Counted from the stretch's first letter, positions 35,384-46,639 are shown. The stretch is DNA of 64,000 bases from Puccinia triticina (GCF_026914185.1 NC_070560.1:3835501-3899500); one strand, 5' to 3'. Notes: generated from the sequence alone by a model not told the origin. Made by a program: numbers and translations.

Positions 35384-35851
35384 TGTGAGAGTTCAAAGAG
35401 CTAAGAGTTATTTTCATTAGGTCTTGCTCAAGTAGCGCTGCAGTCCTCTTTTAAAGAAGAAAATAGAAAACAGGAATAAGCTCTTACCTAAGAGCAGAGG
35501 TATTGACAACAAAGAGTAGGGTCTGATGACGAGGAAAGGTAAAAAGAAAACTGAGAAGAAGCAGCGGACAATGAAGGAACAAGACGAGAATAATCTACAG
35601 CACTGGATGAGGGCTTCGAGATGTAGAAGTGATTGATAACAAGATGAAAGAAATTTGGGAGCGGACAGAAGACAAGATAGTAAGAAAAGCGCACAAATGC
35701 GAAAGAAGAAAGGAAGTGTGACAAAGCACAAGAAGCAAGAAAATGGAGAAGAGGGAAGATGAGGAAGTTTGAAGGTGAAGTAAGCTAGAAAGTGAACTTT
35801 GTGGGATAGTGGTGAAAAAGCGGATGAGATTAGCTGCCTGGCCCTCCAAAG
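35384..35851. other. Purine-rich stretch, no gene supported
   Basis: The A/G-rich plus strand gives long Phe/Leu/Ser-rich open frames on the minus strand (35417-35854). Their composition follows the base bias and no domain is visible. Confidence 0.4.
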
Positions 35852-36182
35852 CAACGGTGGGCCGCTACGCTACATTTAGTCTGTAGTTCAGCGCAGCGTA
35901 GCGGATCCAAACTAAAAATGACAGGGTTTTCCGTTAGCGGGCAGTGATTGCCCGCTACCGCTAACAGGCACCCCTTGAAACTAAAGGGCCTCTATCGCCG
36001 CTATCAGTGCTAGCAGTGCTATTCAACCGCTAAAAAAGCTGATAGCACTGTTAGCGCCCGTTAGCGTAGCGTAGCGGCCCGTAGCGGGCGCTACAACTAA
36101 CGTCAATGTGTCAGGAACTACGCAACGCTAAACTAGCGGATAGCGCACGCTACGGATAGTTTAGCGTAGCGGCCCACCGTTG
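35852..36182. mobile_element. TAGCG inverted-repeat element, copy b (331 bp)
   Basis: The left end CAACGGTGGGCCGCTACGCT is repeated exactly, inverted, at the right end. The perfect 7-bp target duplication TCCAAAG lies at 35845-35851 and 36183-36189. The interior consists of GCTAGC/GTAGCG palindromes. It is non-coding. Confidence 0.95.
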
Positions 36183-36463
36183 TCCAAAGTTTGCTCTTTA
36201 TAGACGGAGCTTACTGGTGATGGTTTTGCCTAGGCGTGGCCTTTCTCACTGAATAGAATCAGTGTTTGGGCTGATTCTTTTGCACCGGTCCAGGCTGGTT
36301 GCCGTGGATGCGGGTTATTACTTTGTTTGCCAAAGCTACGGTAAAGAAAGGGGCAGGGTATAAGTGAAACTGCACCGGTTTATGACAACGGTCAGGGTTC
36401 AGCCGCATTGGCCACTTACAGTTGAGGAACACCATTGTTTCTGGGTTGATAACTTGACATTAT

Positions 36464-36785
36464 GGAGTGTGCTTTGGCACACTGCTATTATGGAGTGTGC
36501 TTTGGCACACTGCTATTATGGAGTGTGCTTTGTCACACTGCTATTATGGATTGTGCTTTGGCACACTGCTATTATGGAGTGTGCTTTGGCACACTGATTT
36601 TATGGAGTGTGCTTTGGCACACTGATTTTATGGAGTGTGCTTTGGCACACTGCTATTATGGAGTGTGCTTTGGCACACTGCTATTATGGAGTGTGCTTTG
36701 GCACACTTCTATTATGGGCTATTATGGAGTGTGCTTTGGCACATTCCTATTATGTAGTGTGGTTTGGCACACTCCTATTATGGAG
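36464..36785 (+). repeat. Hairpin satellite array 6 (about 11 units)
   Basis: Units of 28 bp with linker CTATTAT and right arm CACACTG, as in the right part of array 5. Some units have GATTTTAT linkers, and one step near 36,715 is irregular. Arrays 5 and 6 are probably parts of one array separated by about 1.1 kb that contains TAGCG element b. Confidence 0.95.
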
Positions 36786-36929
36786 CGAACCATCCACCAT
36801 TCATCTATCTTACATGAACATATTCATATGTATAAGCAAAAGTATTGATGTTGCCTGAAATAAATATATCCTGCTCTAGGTTGCGCGCTTGGATATCATT
36901 TCCTTCCCGGAATAGGCTCTGCAAGTTAG

Positions 36930-37672
36930 TCTAGCGGCTCAAATGGCTGTTCTGGCTGATTTCCAGACTGTGTTCTTGCAATCCTTTTGGCATTATGTAC
37001 AGACTTCTCTACTGATTCGCCAACTACACACAAGGCGGGGATGCTATTCTTGAACTTGCGGAACATACAATCAATTCAAAACCATCAGGTCCCCCTCCCA
37101 ATCATTTTCACTAACCACAAGCTCTTGAATGAAGTGGCCTAAAAACCAAACAACCTGACTGTCTCCGGAACAACACACTTCCAGCTCTCTGCCCGGTCTG
37201 TGATTGCTTGCCCAAGCAGCTCATCCTCAATGAGGCCAACTCCACCCTTGATATTGGGGCTGAGAATGAGGTGATAGTCTGGGTAAATTTCCCTTGTCCA
37301 AAAAAAACTAACCAAAATCAATGGTGTCATTAGCTCATAACTTCAACATAAAAAACACAGCTTATTTGGATTCAAAGAAAAACCATGTTGTATTGGTGAT
37401 TTCTCCCTTTTCATTTGCAATGTTTTGTTGCTTGCTGTTGAGATAAATGATAATCAGCAATAGGATCACACAGACACATAGATCACTTGGCTTACCACAT
37501 GGAAAGCTATTCTAATCATCCGCCTGTGGAAGATACTGACAATGGAATCTGGAGGAATCACTGCTGGAAAGATGCCCCTCTGAATCTTAAACAACACCAC
37601 TAAAAACTTGAAAGTATGGGCTGAGTTAAGGGGTGTAAATTGAAATCTGCAAGAGATGCATATGCAAGGCAA
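36930..37672 (-). pseudogene. Unrecognised intron-containing gene fragment
   Basis: Three minus-strand segments look coding: about 37480-37640 (FKIQRGIFPAVIPPDSIVS), about 37139-37300 (YHLILSPNIKGGVGLIEDE, ending LFGF) and about 36935-37072 (MFRKFKNSIPALCVVGESVE, ending PFEPLD and a stop). They are separated by frame changes compatible with introns, but I could not define all splice sites. No known domain was identified. The upstream end lies next to TAGCG element c at 37693. Confidence 0.4.
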
Positions 37673-37692
37673 GTTTTTCTCTGTTCTTTTAG

Positions 37693-38089
37693 CAACACTG
37701 GGTCGCTACGCTAACCATAGCGGTTAGCGTAGCGTAGCGCAGCGCAAATGCACTATTTTTTAGCGTAGCGTTAGCGCAATTGCACGCATATGCGCTAACG
37801 CTACGCGCACGCGGTGCGCAGGTACTTTAGCTGATAGCGTAGCGTTAGCGCAGGTGCGCGCAATTGCGCTAACGCTACACATGTAGGGCGCAAAAGAGCG
37901 CGCGCTACGCTGCGCTACGCTGCGCTACGCTGCGCTAACGCCAACAAAGAATTGGCGCGCTGTTAGCGCCGCTGAAAATTAGCGCAGCGTAGCGGCGCTA
38001 ACAGCGCGCTAACGCTATGCAAAATAGATGGGCGCTTTTTGCCGCTACGCTAACGCGTAGCGCTGAAATAGCGTAGCAAACCAGTGTTG
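37693..38089. mobile_element. TAGCG inverted-repeat element, copy c (397 bp)
   Basis: The ends CAACACTGGGTCGCTACGCT and, inverted, CAACACTGGTTTGCTACGCT differ at two positions. The perfect 7-bp target duplication CTTTTAG lies at 37686-37692 and 38090-38096. The interior is an almost continuous run of GCGCTACGC/GCGTTAGCG palindromes. It is non-coding. Confidence 0.95.
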
Positions 38090-38096
38090 CTTTTAG

Positions 38097-38576
38097 CACT
38101 ATGTTAAAAATGGTTTCAAATTTGAACCAGATGAACAATGCTATTTAGGCTGCAAGCATGCACATTGCAGTGGAAAAATGCCGCAAATGTAAATTAAATG
38201 TTCCCCAATTGTTCTCCATTGAATATTATCTCATAAAAAACACTCTCCTCACTGATTGTGGCATTACACACTGATGCAAACCAACTTATATTCCAGATAA
38301 TGAGGCAAAATCCTGCTCATGGCAAATTTTCAAAGATGCATTGGAGGACTTCCCGTTGAGTCTGGGAGCCTCCCAGGTCTCAATTTACACAACCAAACTC
38401 TTAATTTTCAGGATCAAGGAAAATGCTTTCCTAAGCCTGTAGTTTGTTGCTCTCATGTGTGCTGTTCACGGTTTTGGTAGGTGTCTTAATTTAGGAATTA
38501 GAGAGGCATTTAGAGCTCTCTAAATGCCGATGGGAAGTCCTCCATTGTGTGCTTGATGAGCTGTAAATTTTGAACA
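38097..38576. other. Intergenic stretch, no gene seen
   Basis: Ordinary sequence between the TAGCG element and the copia retrotransposon. Confidence 0.5.
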
Positions 38577-38581
38577 ATACC

Positions 38582-38688
38582 TATTGAGCGAGATGATGGT
38601 AGAGCGATGAATTTCCAAATTCCCCCGGGGGTCAAATCCCCCTACAATGCCGTGCCTAAATACAAGTTTTGTTGTGTAACCCCCAACA
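38582..38688 (-). repeat. Copia 3' LTR
   Basis: 107 bp, identical to the 5' LTR except for three single-base differences. Confidence 0.95.
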
Positions 38689-39038
38689 TTCCCCCCCACA
38701 ACAAACAACCCAGCCCTTGAAAAGAAAGTGAGAGAGAAAAAAAGAAGAAAAAAAAGAACGGAAAATAACCGGAAAAACAAGCCAAAAGTTGAAAGAGAAA
38801 CAAACTACACCGCCAATATGAAATAAAAAAACATACATAAATATCAATGAAAAATTTAAAAAAATTCAACAATAACAACAACACTACGCCATCCAAGAGA
38901 CCCATTGCCTTGATTTTTGTCGTCGCCAAATAGCCCATCTGTAGTGTTGCAGAAAGAAAGCCGTGCCAAATGCTCACTGGAGTGGCTGGGTGAACCACTA
39001 CTCCAGTGCAACCCCGCAGGTGCATAGTTAAGGGAATG

Positions 39039-42000
39039 TCACTCACTTGACCACTTCCCATTCCCGAATACAGCCCCATTAAATTTCTCCATCAGGTTTC
39101 CCCCCAGCGCTTTGGTGAAGCAATCCGCCATCTGATCTGACCCCGCCACCCATTCCAGTCCGATTTCCCCTTTTCTGAGCCGCTCGTTGGTGACATGAAA
39201 TTCTCGATCAATGTTCTTTGTCCTTTTCATACTTGCAGTATTGGTCGAGATCTTCACCGCCGCCTTGTTGTCGCACAGAAGCAAAGGCCTCAAGTTGCCC
39301 ACCAGCGGGGAAACAATCCCCGCCATCCAGACCGCCTCGTCACACGCCATTGACAAGGCAACGTATTCCGCCTGGCATGTCAACTTGGCCACAATTGTCT
39401 GCCGCTTTGCGTTCCACGCTAAAGGCACTGACCAGAGAGACGTGATGAAACCGTGGTGCGACCTTGCTCCCTCGCCCATCCAACTAGCGTCCACGTACGT
39501 CCTCAGTGGATTCTCCATCTCTTCAGGCTCCACCTTCAGCTCAAAATGCGCCGTCGTCCAAACATACGCCACTAGCCTCTTGAGAGCCGCCCAGTGTTTT
39601 TTGTTTGTGCCCAGTGAAAACCTTGCTAGATAATGAGTAGCAAACGAGATATCGGGCCTGGTCCCCTGCGCAATGTACAACAGAATTCCAATGTACGAAA
39701 GATAAACCGCATCCGGTGCTGTCAAAGGATTAGACTGCAGGGTGCTGTCCTGCAACGGTACCGCCGACGTGAGTGTAGAACCGTCCATCTCCAGTAGCTT
39801 CCTGATTAACGACGGTTGCTGAAGACGAAAACCTTTCTCTGTCTGCCGGATCTGAATGCCCACTAACGACGACAGAGCCTCGTCCCATTTGAGCGTAAGC
39901 GCCTCCGATAGCCCTTCCTTGAGTCGCGCCATCAGAGCATCCGAACTGGCCACCAGGAGCCCATCATCCACATGGATCCATAAGAAAGCCACGTCATTCC
40001 CCCGCTTGTAGGTGTAAGTACTTTGATCTTGCGGGTTCGCCTCGAATCCGATTTTCCCCAGCGCCGTCTTGAGGTGTAACCACCAGCACCTCCCCGCTTG
40101 CTTAGTCCCATACAAAGCTTTCTTGAGTTTCCAAACTTTCCCGGGAGTAACAGGATATCCCGGCGGAGGGACTACCCACACATATTCATCAATTTCACTG
40201 TGAAGGAATGCGGTCTTCACGTCAAACAAAGCAACTGGCCACTTGAGCTTTGCCGCCACCGTCAGCGCCGTCCTCATCAAAGCAAAAGTCGGTGTCGGCG
40301 CGAAGGTTTCGTCGTAGTTGACCTTCTTTATCTGCTTGTGACCGCCCACAATTATCCGGGCTTTCCTCCTCCTGAGCGCCCCTTGCATCGTCCTCTTGGT
40401 ACCAAGCAGCCACCTAGACCTGAGTAGCTTCTTTTTATCTGCAGGCGGATCGTCCTCCATCGCGACCCCCAGCTCCTCCAGCGACCTCCTTTCCTCATCC
40501 ATTGCGCCTCGCCACTCGCCAGCCTCCGGAGATTCAATCGCCTCACGATAAGTCGGGGAGTCACCGCCGTATGGGTCACGCCCCTCCAACGCCGCCAGCA
40601 CCGTGTCCTGAAGATCCAGCTCGTCACCCAGCCTGAAGTCCCCAAGCCGCTCGCATTCAATAGCAGAGCAGACGACCTCCATGTCCGTTCCAGCGTCCAC
40701 GACGTCCGCCATCACATGAGGTTTGTCCTCTTCAAACTGAACCGAAGCCGCCACCGACACCTTTTTTGTCTTCTCATCCCACAGAAGCCAGCCCTTCGAC
40801 TCTGGCGCCACGCCGATGTGCCTGGTCTTCTCAGAGTAAGGCACCATTTGCTTCTTGTGCGTATGATCATACATATACGCCACGCACCCAAACACCCTCA
40901 ACAACGCTAATGATGGCTTCGTCCCGAGGACCTTCTCGATAGGCGTCACTTCGTGCCCCCGATGCACCAACCGATTGAAGATGTATGCCGCCTGCCGGAA
41001 CGCATATGACCACAGATACTTGGGCAGTCTCTTCGTGTGAAGCAGCGACCTCGCCATTTCCGCCAGCGTCCGGTTCACCCTCTCAATTGCCCCGTTTTGA
41101 TGGTGTTCATGCGGTACGGCCTTCTCGTGGACAATTCCCTCAGTCGCCAGGAATTCAGCCATCTTTCCACTCCTTACAAACTCCAAGGCATTATCCGTAC
41201 GTACTCTCTTCACCTTCCGCCCAGACAGATTGTTGAACTTCCTGATCCAGTTCATGACCTCTTGTGTCGCGTCGCCCTTTGTCTTGATAGGAATCGCCGA
41301 GACCATCCCAGAATTCAGGTCTTGAACCGAGAGGACATACTTGAACTTGTCTATGGACTGGTCGTATGGCCCGATGAGATCCGCCGCCACCACATCCCCA
41401 GGCTCCAGGCAGATGTTCGTCGACGGCGAGTCAACAGGCGAGTGCACTGCTTTCATGGTGGCGCACGTATCGCATCCCCTGTTCGGTGCCACCTCAAACC
41501 CCGGCACATCCAGCACCGCCCCTTTCTTCACTGACTCTCGGAGCATTCTCAGAGATAAGTGACCTATCCTCTCGTGCATCACAGACCCTTGGATCGACGT
41601 CGCAGCCGCGAAAATCTCCGACAAAGTACACCGCAAGAAACAGCGGTCATTGATTTCAAATGAGGGAAAGAGAACATTATTTTGGACAAGTGTATATTTT
41701 TCTCCATCCCACCTGACTTCGCCGTCTCTCTTCCTGAACTTGCCCAAAGAGATGATCGTCCCGCTGATGTTCGGGCAATACAGCACGTTCGTTACTTTCA
41801 ATTTTCCAAACGGCGTCGGCAGCTCGATGTCCCCGAATTGCTTCACGGGAAATCGGTCTGTAGAGGCAACTATAAGGGACATGGAGATTGGCCTGAGAGA
41901 TGTAAAGAGACGAACATCGTTGCTAACGCTGTCCGTCGCGCCTGAGTCCAAGAGCGCCGCGTCGCCACTCCCCGGCTGTTTCTCAATCAACGCCACTGCC

Positions 42001-43268
42001 GCTTTGGAGCGCTGCATGAGAGCAGGATGACACACCGACGACTTCTTCAAGTGGGCATTCGGGTTCAAGAGTCGAGGATCCCCCACCGGCGGCTTTTGGT
42101 TCTTCTTGAGAGGACAGTCATTCATCCAATGACCCCATTCGTAGCAATACCGGCAGGGATTCTTCTCCGTCAAGACCCGTTTCGCCCACGCGTCGCTCTT
42201 CTCGACCATTGACTGAGATTGGTCCCCTCCTTTCTTGACCGCTCCATCGCCAGCTCCGCCTCTCGCCGACTTATACGCGAACACCGACGACTGGGCTGGG
42301 ACGACACTCGAGTTCATACGACCCGCTATCTCCAAGATGGTTTTGGAAGAGATCATACTCTTGGGATTGACTGCAATTTGGCCATCCAGGGCATTGGCAA
42401 TCCCTTGAAAGTGCGGATGACACCTCTGATGGAATAATAGGGCCAGGACCAAGTCTTTGCTAATCGCCCCTGTCCGCTTCTCGATCTCATCTAGACAGGT
42501 CTGCATCTCCGAGTAGGCCGTGTTCAAGTCAGCCGATACGTCCGTCGGGTCGCTCGCCTTGGTCCACCTGGACATGATGTAGGTCCATGACACGTTTGCA
42601 AATCAAGACTGAAGAGTTGTGAAAGCTACTCGCCCAGCTTTTCCCCGGACCGAAGCAACAAGTGACGGATGGACGCTGTTTTCCACTAGGACGCCCGTGA
42701 GTGCCGCCCTATCTGCATTGACGTCCTTCGCAGTTGACCCAAAGTATTCCTCGGCTTCAAAGACTCTTGTGACCGTCGCCCTCAAGGACAGCTCCCAGTC
42801 CGGAAAGTTGACTCCGTCCTCGGACAATTGCCGTTCAATTGCTTTCCCTAGTTTCTGATACTTTGAAAGCGCATCCGCCAAGGCCACCGCACGTTCAGTT
42901 CCAGTCTTTGATTCAACCTTCTGCTCGACCGGTCAATTAATGTTCTGGAGTAACAATGCAAGCTGATCGAGCGTGACAAATTGGGGCCCCGTATTCAAAC
43001 TTCCAGCAGGACTCTTCCCTTTGTCCACCGGCTGGCCCTCCTGAGTGCTCATTTCGTCACGACTCGCCGACGTGGAATTTGGTAGTGGAGTGTGTATGGC
43101 TGCGTACGGCGGAAAATTCAGCAAACACCTGTGAGGAGATGAGTGCTCCGGTGGTAGAGGTGCAATCGGCCTAGTTGCTTGTGATTCAGATCTGATTGGG
43201 GTCGGCTTGTCGAATCGCTTCCCCGATCGAGTTCCACAAGGCAGATCCGGAATCTGAAAGTAAGACAC
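39039..43268 (-). pseudogene. Copia Gag-Pol polyprotein, two in-frame TGA stops
   Basis: One frame of 1,410 codons is open from 43268 to 39039 except for TGA at 42933-42935 and 42603-42605. Domains in order, numbered from the codon at 42593, are: zinc knuckle CRYCYEWGHWMNDC (147-160); aspartic protease LLDSGAT (about 215-220); integrase zinc finger around IGHLSLRML...CDTC (343-378); integrase core with D405, D467 and E504; reverse transcriptase with FDVKTAFLH and HVDDGLL; and RNase H with YVDASW and a C-terminal ADCFTKAL. All catalytic residues I looked for are present. Both stops are TGA, which could come from CGA by C-to-T change. Gag lies upstream of the second stop. Apart from the stops it looks functional. 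Confidence 0.95.
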
Positions 43269-43553
43269 CTTGCCTGATGCTCACAAACGTGGCGCGTAGT
43301 TCACCACAACCACTTCGGGAGATGCACACGTAGGTCGACTCACTTTAGCAGTCTGTTTGCCTAACCCTTTACGGAAAAAATTGAACTAGAACGCCTTAGT
43401 CCTCAGTTCCAACGCCCAAGACGGAATCGGGCTCGTTTTTCTTTTGCCCCTCGAGACAGAATCAAGAGTGTAGTTGAATAATCGTTTGCCCGAGTCGGAA
43501 TCAGGTCCAGTGATAATGAAATGTCAAGTTCTTCAGGGAATTTTATTCGCGCA

Positions 43554-43564
43554 GGCTCATAACC
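43554..43564 (-). promoter_or_regulatory. Copia primer-binding site (initiator tRNA-Met half)
   Basis: The plus-strand sequence GGCTCATAACC equals the anticodon stem-loop region of fungal initiator tRNA-Met (anticodon CAT). The minus-strand complement directly follows the 5' LTR. Drosophila copia is known to prime from a cleaved half of this tRNA, and the same mode is inferred here. Confidence 0.8.
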
Positions 43565-43671
43565 TATTGAGCGAGATGATGGTAGAGCAATGAATTTCCA
43601 AATTCCCCTGGGGGTCAAATCCCCCTACAATGCCGTGCCTAGATACAAGTTTTGTTGTGTAACCCCCAACA
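43565..43671 (-). repeat. Copia 5' LTR
   Basis: 107 bp. Followed at 43672-43676 by the ATACC target duplication. Confidence 0.95.
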
Positions 43672-43676
43672 ATACC

Positions 43677-44199
43677 AAGTCAAATTCTTTTTCAATTCAA
43701 TAATTTTCATTTGTAGTACTCAAAAAAAACGCAACCGCCATATGTTGAACCACTATACCATGACATTGAACCGCTATACATGCATGTAAAGTACATAATG
43801 TCTGTAGTGTTGAGAGGGATTAATCCTCTTGATTACCAGGACAGACCAGTCATTGAGAGGATTGTTTCCTACCAATGACCAGTCTGTACCTGTAGGATTT
43901 TGTATGTATATATTGACTCCAAGATACAGCCAAATGGGGGAGCCAAGGAAGGAGTGGGTGGTGATGCACTCCATAATATTTGGCGTGGAAGACTGTGCAC
44001 TCCAAGAAAATGTGGGCATTGTGGTACCTAAACTTCACTCCATGGAGCATAGAGTGCACAAACATGCAGACCAATTAATTCGGTGTGCACAAACTTGCAC
44101 ACCTTTTTGGTGTGCACAGGGGAATTTTTTGGTGTGGAAAAGGACTGAACCTTTGCGAACACTTGCTGGATCCACCGCCTGAGTGGATTGGCCGCTTTG
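43677..44199. other. Intergenic stretch
   Basis: No gene seen. Around 43,830-43,890 there are GACCAGTCATTGAGAGGATTG motifs broken by short gaps, related to the 4-kb minisatellite. Confidence 0.4.
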
Positions 44200-45045
44200 T
44201 TGCCTTCCAGTACTAGTGTGAGCCTGAGTCTCTATAGTGACAGCAGGACACAAGGATATGGGGGGGGAATATTTGGTTGGATTTCTTGGGATAAAGAAAC
44301 TACAATTATAAGAGAGAGAGAGAAAGAGAGAAAAGAGACTGAGCAGATTCAAGATAAGCAGATATTCAAGGTTATTCTGGTGGGAATGCACGTCCACTGG
44401 CAATGCTACCTCTTTAAAGGAGTGCTGCCAAGCTGTGCTAGAGAGTGCAACAGCCTCCTCTCACCAAAGAAACGTGGAGGGCTTATGGATTAGACAAGTT
44501 TAATCCAGCCACAATTTTTTAGCTTCCTTCTGGATAGTCAAGGTTTTTTAAATGGAAACCTATGTGGTATGTTTCTTGCAAAAACCACAGAAAAAGAATG
44601 ATGTTAAGCAGGGACAGACCTGTGATCAAGAATGAGACAAAGGCCAGTAAAGAAGAGCAGATCAAGCAAGAAACAGAGTTTTACCTCTGAGATAAGCAAG
44701 GTTCAGTGAAAGAGGTTACTTACTGTCAATATGCTAGGCGCCTGTGACAGTAGGTATACTGGGAGTGTTGTAAACTCTTTGGTGGTGATCCTGGGTTATC
44801 TGGGGTGTGGTTCTGGTGTGCTGAAGTCTGTAGATCCGCCTCAGGCAAGGGGGATCCTGACTACAAAAATTTTCACAGTTTGCTTATGTAATTTACATAT
44901 GTACATGTGGTTTGGCGCGCCTGGTAGCGCTGACACGTCACAACTGTGCATGCGCGCTACCACTCAATAACTCAGGGAAGGAGTAGAGTTACAAAGAATT
45001 GGTAAGTTGTAACTAGGGTTAAAATTACGTGAGGAAACAGAATAT
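44200..45045. mobile_element. Truncated LTR, family D copy
   Basis: It matches the gypsy 3' LTR at 52.6-54.7 kb from TGAGCCTGAGTCTCTATAGT to GTTGTAACTAGGGTTAAAAT and then diverges, losing the terminal GGCTGACA. It has uninterrupted sequence (TAGTCAAGG) at the point where the other copy carries the 52951-54048 insertion, so it supplies the empty site. Confidence 0.85.
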
Positions 45046-45867
45046 CATGAGACTCCTTCTCCCCCCTCTCCCCTGATCAGATGTATGATAGTGATACCAA
45101 TGGAGGGAATTTGGCTCAGTCCCCCTCTGGCGGCTTGTTGTGCCTCTGCCCCGGGGTGACTTGAAGCTTGAGATATGACCAAAGGATAGTTCTGGAACCA
45201 GCTTGCAAATCACAATTAGCTGCTTTGCGGGGTAGGCGAGCGTGTACAGCCTCTCCGTTGAATGCAAAAAGTGCGGGAGAGGCTTGTGTCTAAAACGTGC
45301 ATGCTTGCGTGTCACGGATGGGCTTCTGAGGTCCTTTTTTTTGTAAAAATCCTGTTAAAAACACAACCACCCAGTGGATGATGAAGTTGGGCAGGGTGTG
45401 CCCAAGATGCGGGTCTTCATCCCCATCAAGAAGGATCTTGAATCTTTCAAAAATTGTATGTATGTGTAGGATTTCTTACAACCCAATTTTAGTCCAGCAT
45501 GACTTTTTTTTTTTTCTTCAAACCAAACCATTCCTTATGTAATAAATAGAGGAAAAGACAGCCATCCAAGCATAGTAAATATAAAATTTCTGGAGGAATT
45601 TTGTGAAGGAGGGATCCTGGTTTAGAAGCCAAGAATCAACTTCAGTTCAATCCTGAAGAGCAGATTTTTGGATTTTTGTGATCTTGCAAAAATTCCTGCT
45701 GGTCCAATTTTCAGAATATTCTTTTGAAAATTGGATGAGCAGATCTGCAAAATCCTCATCTATCTCCCACTCAACTTTATACCTCCAGGGAGACGGATGT
45801 ACAGGAGGTGCAGCCGTTGAAAAGTTGGCTACACCAAAACTGGCCAACCGTGACTAGAGATGGTGTT
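45046..45867. other. Intergenic stretch with two weak minus-strand ORFs
   Basis: The minus strand at 45647-45847 encodes a 66-residue segment with coding-like composition (VEWEIDEDFADLLIQFSKEY) but no ATG and no known family. 45025-45315 is a second, less convincing one. Both are reported only as candidates. Confidence 0.25.
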
Positions 45868-45911
45868 TGGGTACCCGGTACCGCCTGGTGGGTGCGGCGG
45901 GTGCCTGTGGG

Positions 45912-46240
45912 CAACGATGCATGTATTACACTACGGTTAGCGTGTAATACCCTAATTTAGCGGTTTTTTAGCGCCGCTACGCTAAACTAAATTGTAGTGG
46001 GCGGACTATTACAATTACAGCTAACTCAGATTGGGCAAAAAAGTGCAATTTTCGCTACGAATTACAGCTAATTTAGCGTAGCAAGCCGCTAATTAGCTGT
46101 AATTTAGCTGTAATTTAGCGTTAGCGGTTTTTAGCCGGTTGGTATTACGCTAAAAATTACAGCCCCAGATTATTAGCGACAAGCGTTACAATTTAGTTTT
46201 AGCGGCGCTAATTACATTTAGCGTAATAGATGCATCGTTG
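45912..46240. mobile_element. TAGCG inverted-repeat element, copy d (329 bp)
   Basis: The ends CAACGATGCATGTATTAC and, inverted, CAACGATGCATCTATTAC differ at one position. The perfect 7-bp target duplication CTGTGGG lies at 45905-45911 and 46241-46247. The interior has TTAGCG/GTAATT palindromes, more AT-rich than the other three copies. It is non-coding. Confidence 0.93.
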
Positions 46241-46639
46241 CTGTGGGGTACCCGCCAAGCAGTATCAGGTGTGGTACCAGGTATGTGGTTCTGGCTGGAG
46301 AAGCGGTGCGGTACCCGGGTACCGCCTGCCCGCACCCGCCCTGAGCCACCTATTACCAGATTGCCACACTGAATCAAATATCCGCGCGGACAAAGTTGTC
46401 CAACAAGTATTCAGACAAACTTTGTCCAACAAGCCCGGCAGCCCAGGCTCAAAAATTGTGCAACGCATGGGACAAAGTCTGTCCAAAAACTGCTTGGACA
46501 ATCTTGTCCAAGAGATCAATTGCTGCAGTGCCGAGACGCGCTGGACTTGGACCAGCTATCCGAGAGGAATACATCCCTCGGTGAGCTGGGCCTTGACCAG
46601 CTCCCTGGGAAGCTTGCCCTCGGCGAGCTGTTGTAAAAA

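Larger units (their letters stand above)
38582..43671 (-). mobile_element. Complete Ty1/copia retrotransposon (5,090 bp)
   Basis: Two 107-bp LTRs (38582-38688 and 43565-43671) differ at only three positions, so the insertion is young. Read on the minus strand they start TGTTGGGGG and end CTCAATA. The perfect 5-bp target duplication ATACC lies at 38577-38581 and 43672-43676. The polypurine tract GTGGGGGGGAA (minus) abuts the 3' LTR at 38689-38699. The primer-binding site abuts the 5' LTR at 43554-43564. LTRs of 107 bp are very short for the group. Confidence 0.97.

Noticed and set aside
35417..35854. Membrane protein on the minus strand
   Set aside because: Phe/Leu/Ser content follows from the purine-rich opposite strand. 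Several frames are equally open.
9538..36785. CRISPR array
   Set aside because: Spacers are 6-7 nt and identical within each array, there are no cas genes, and the surroundings are eukaryotic.
39211..42887. Plus-strand ORFs inside the copia element
   Set aside because: Antisense shadows of the polyprotein, without domains of their own.
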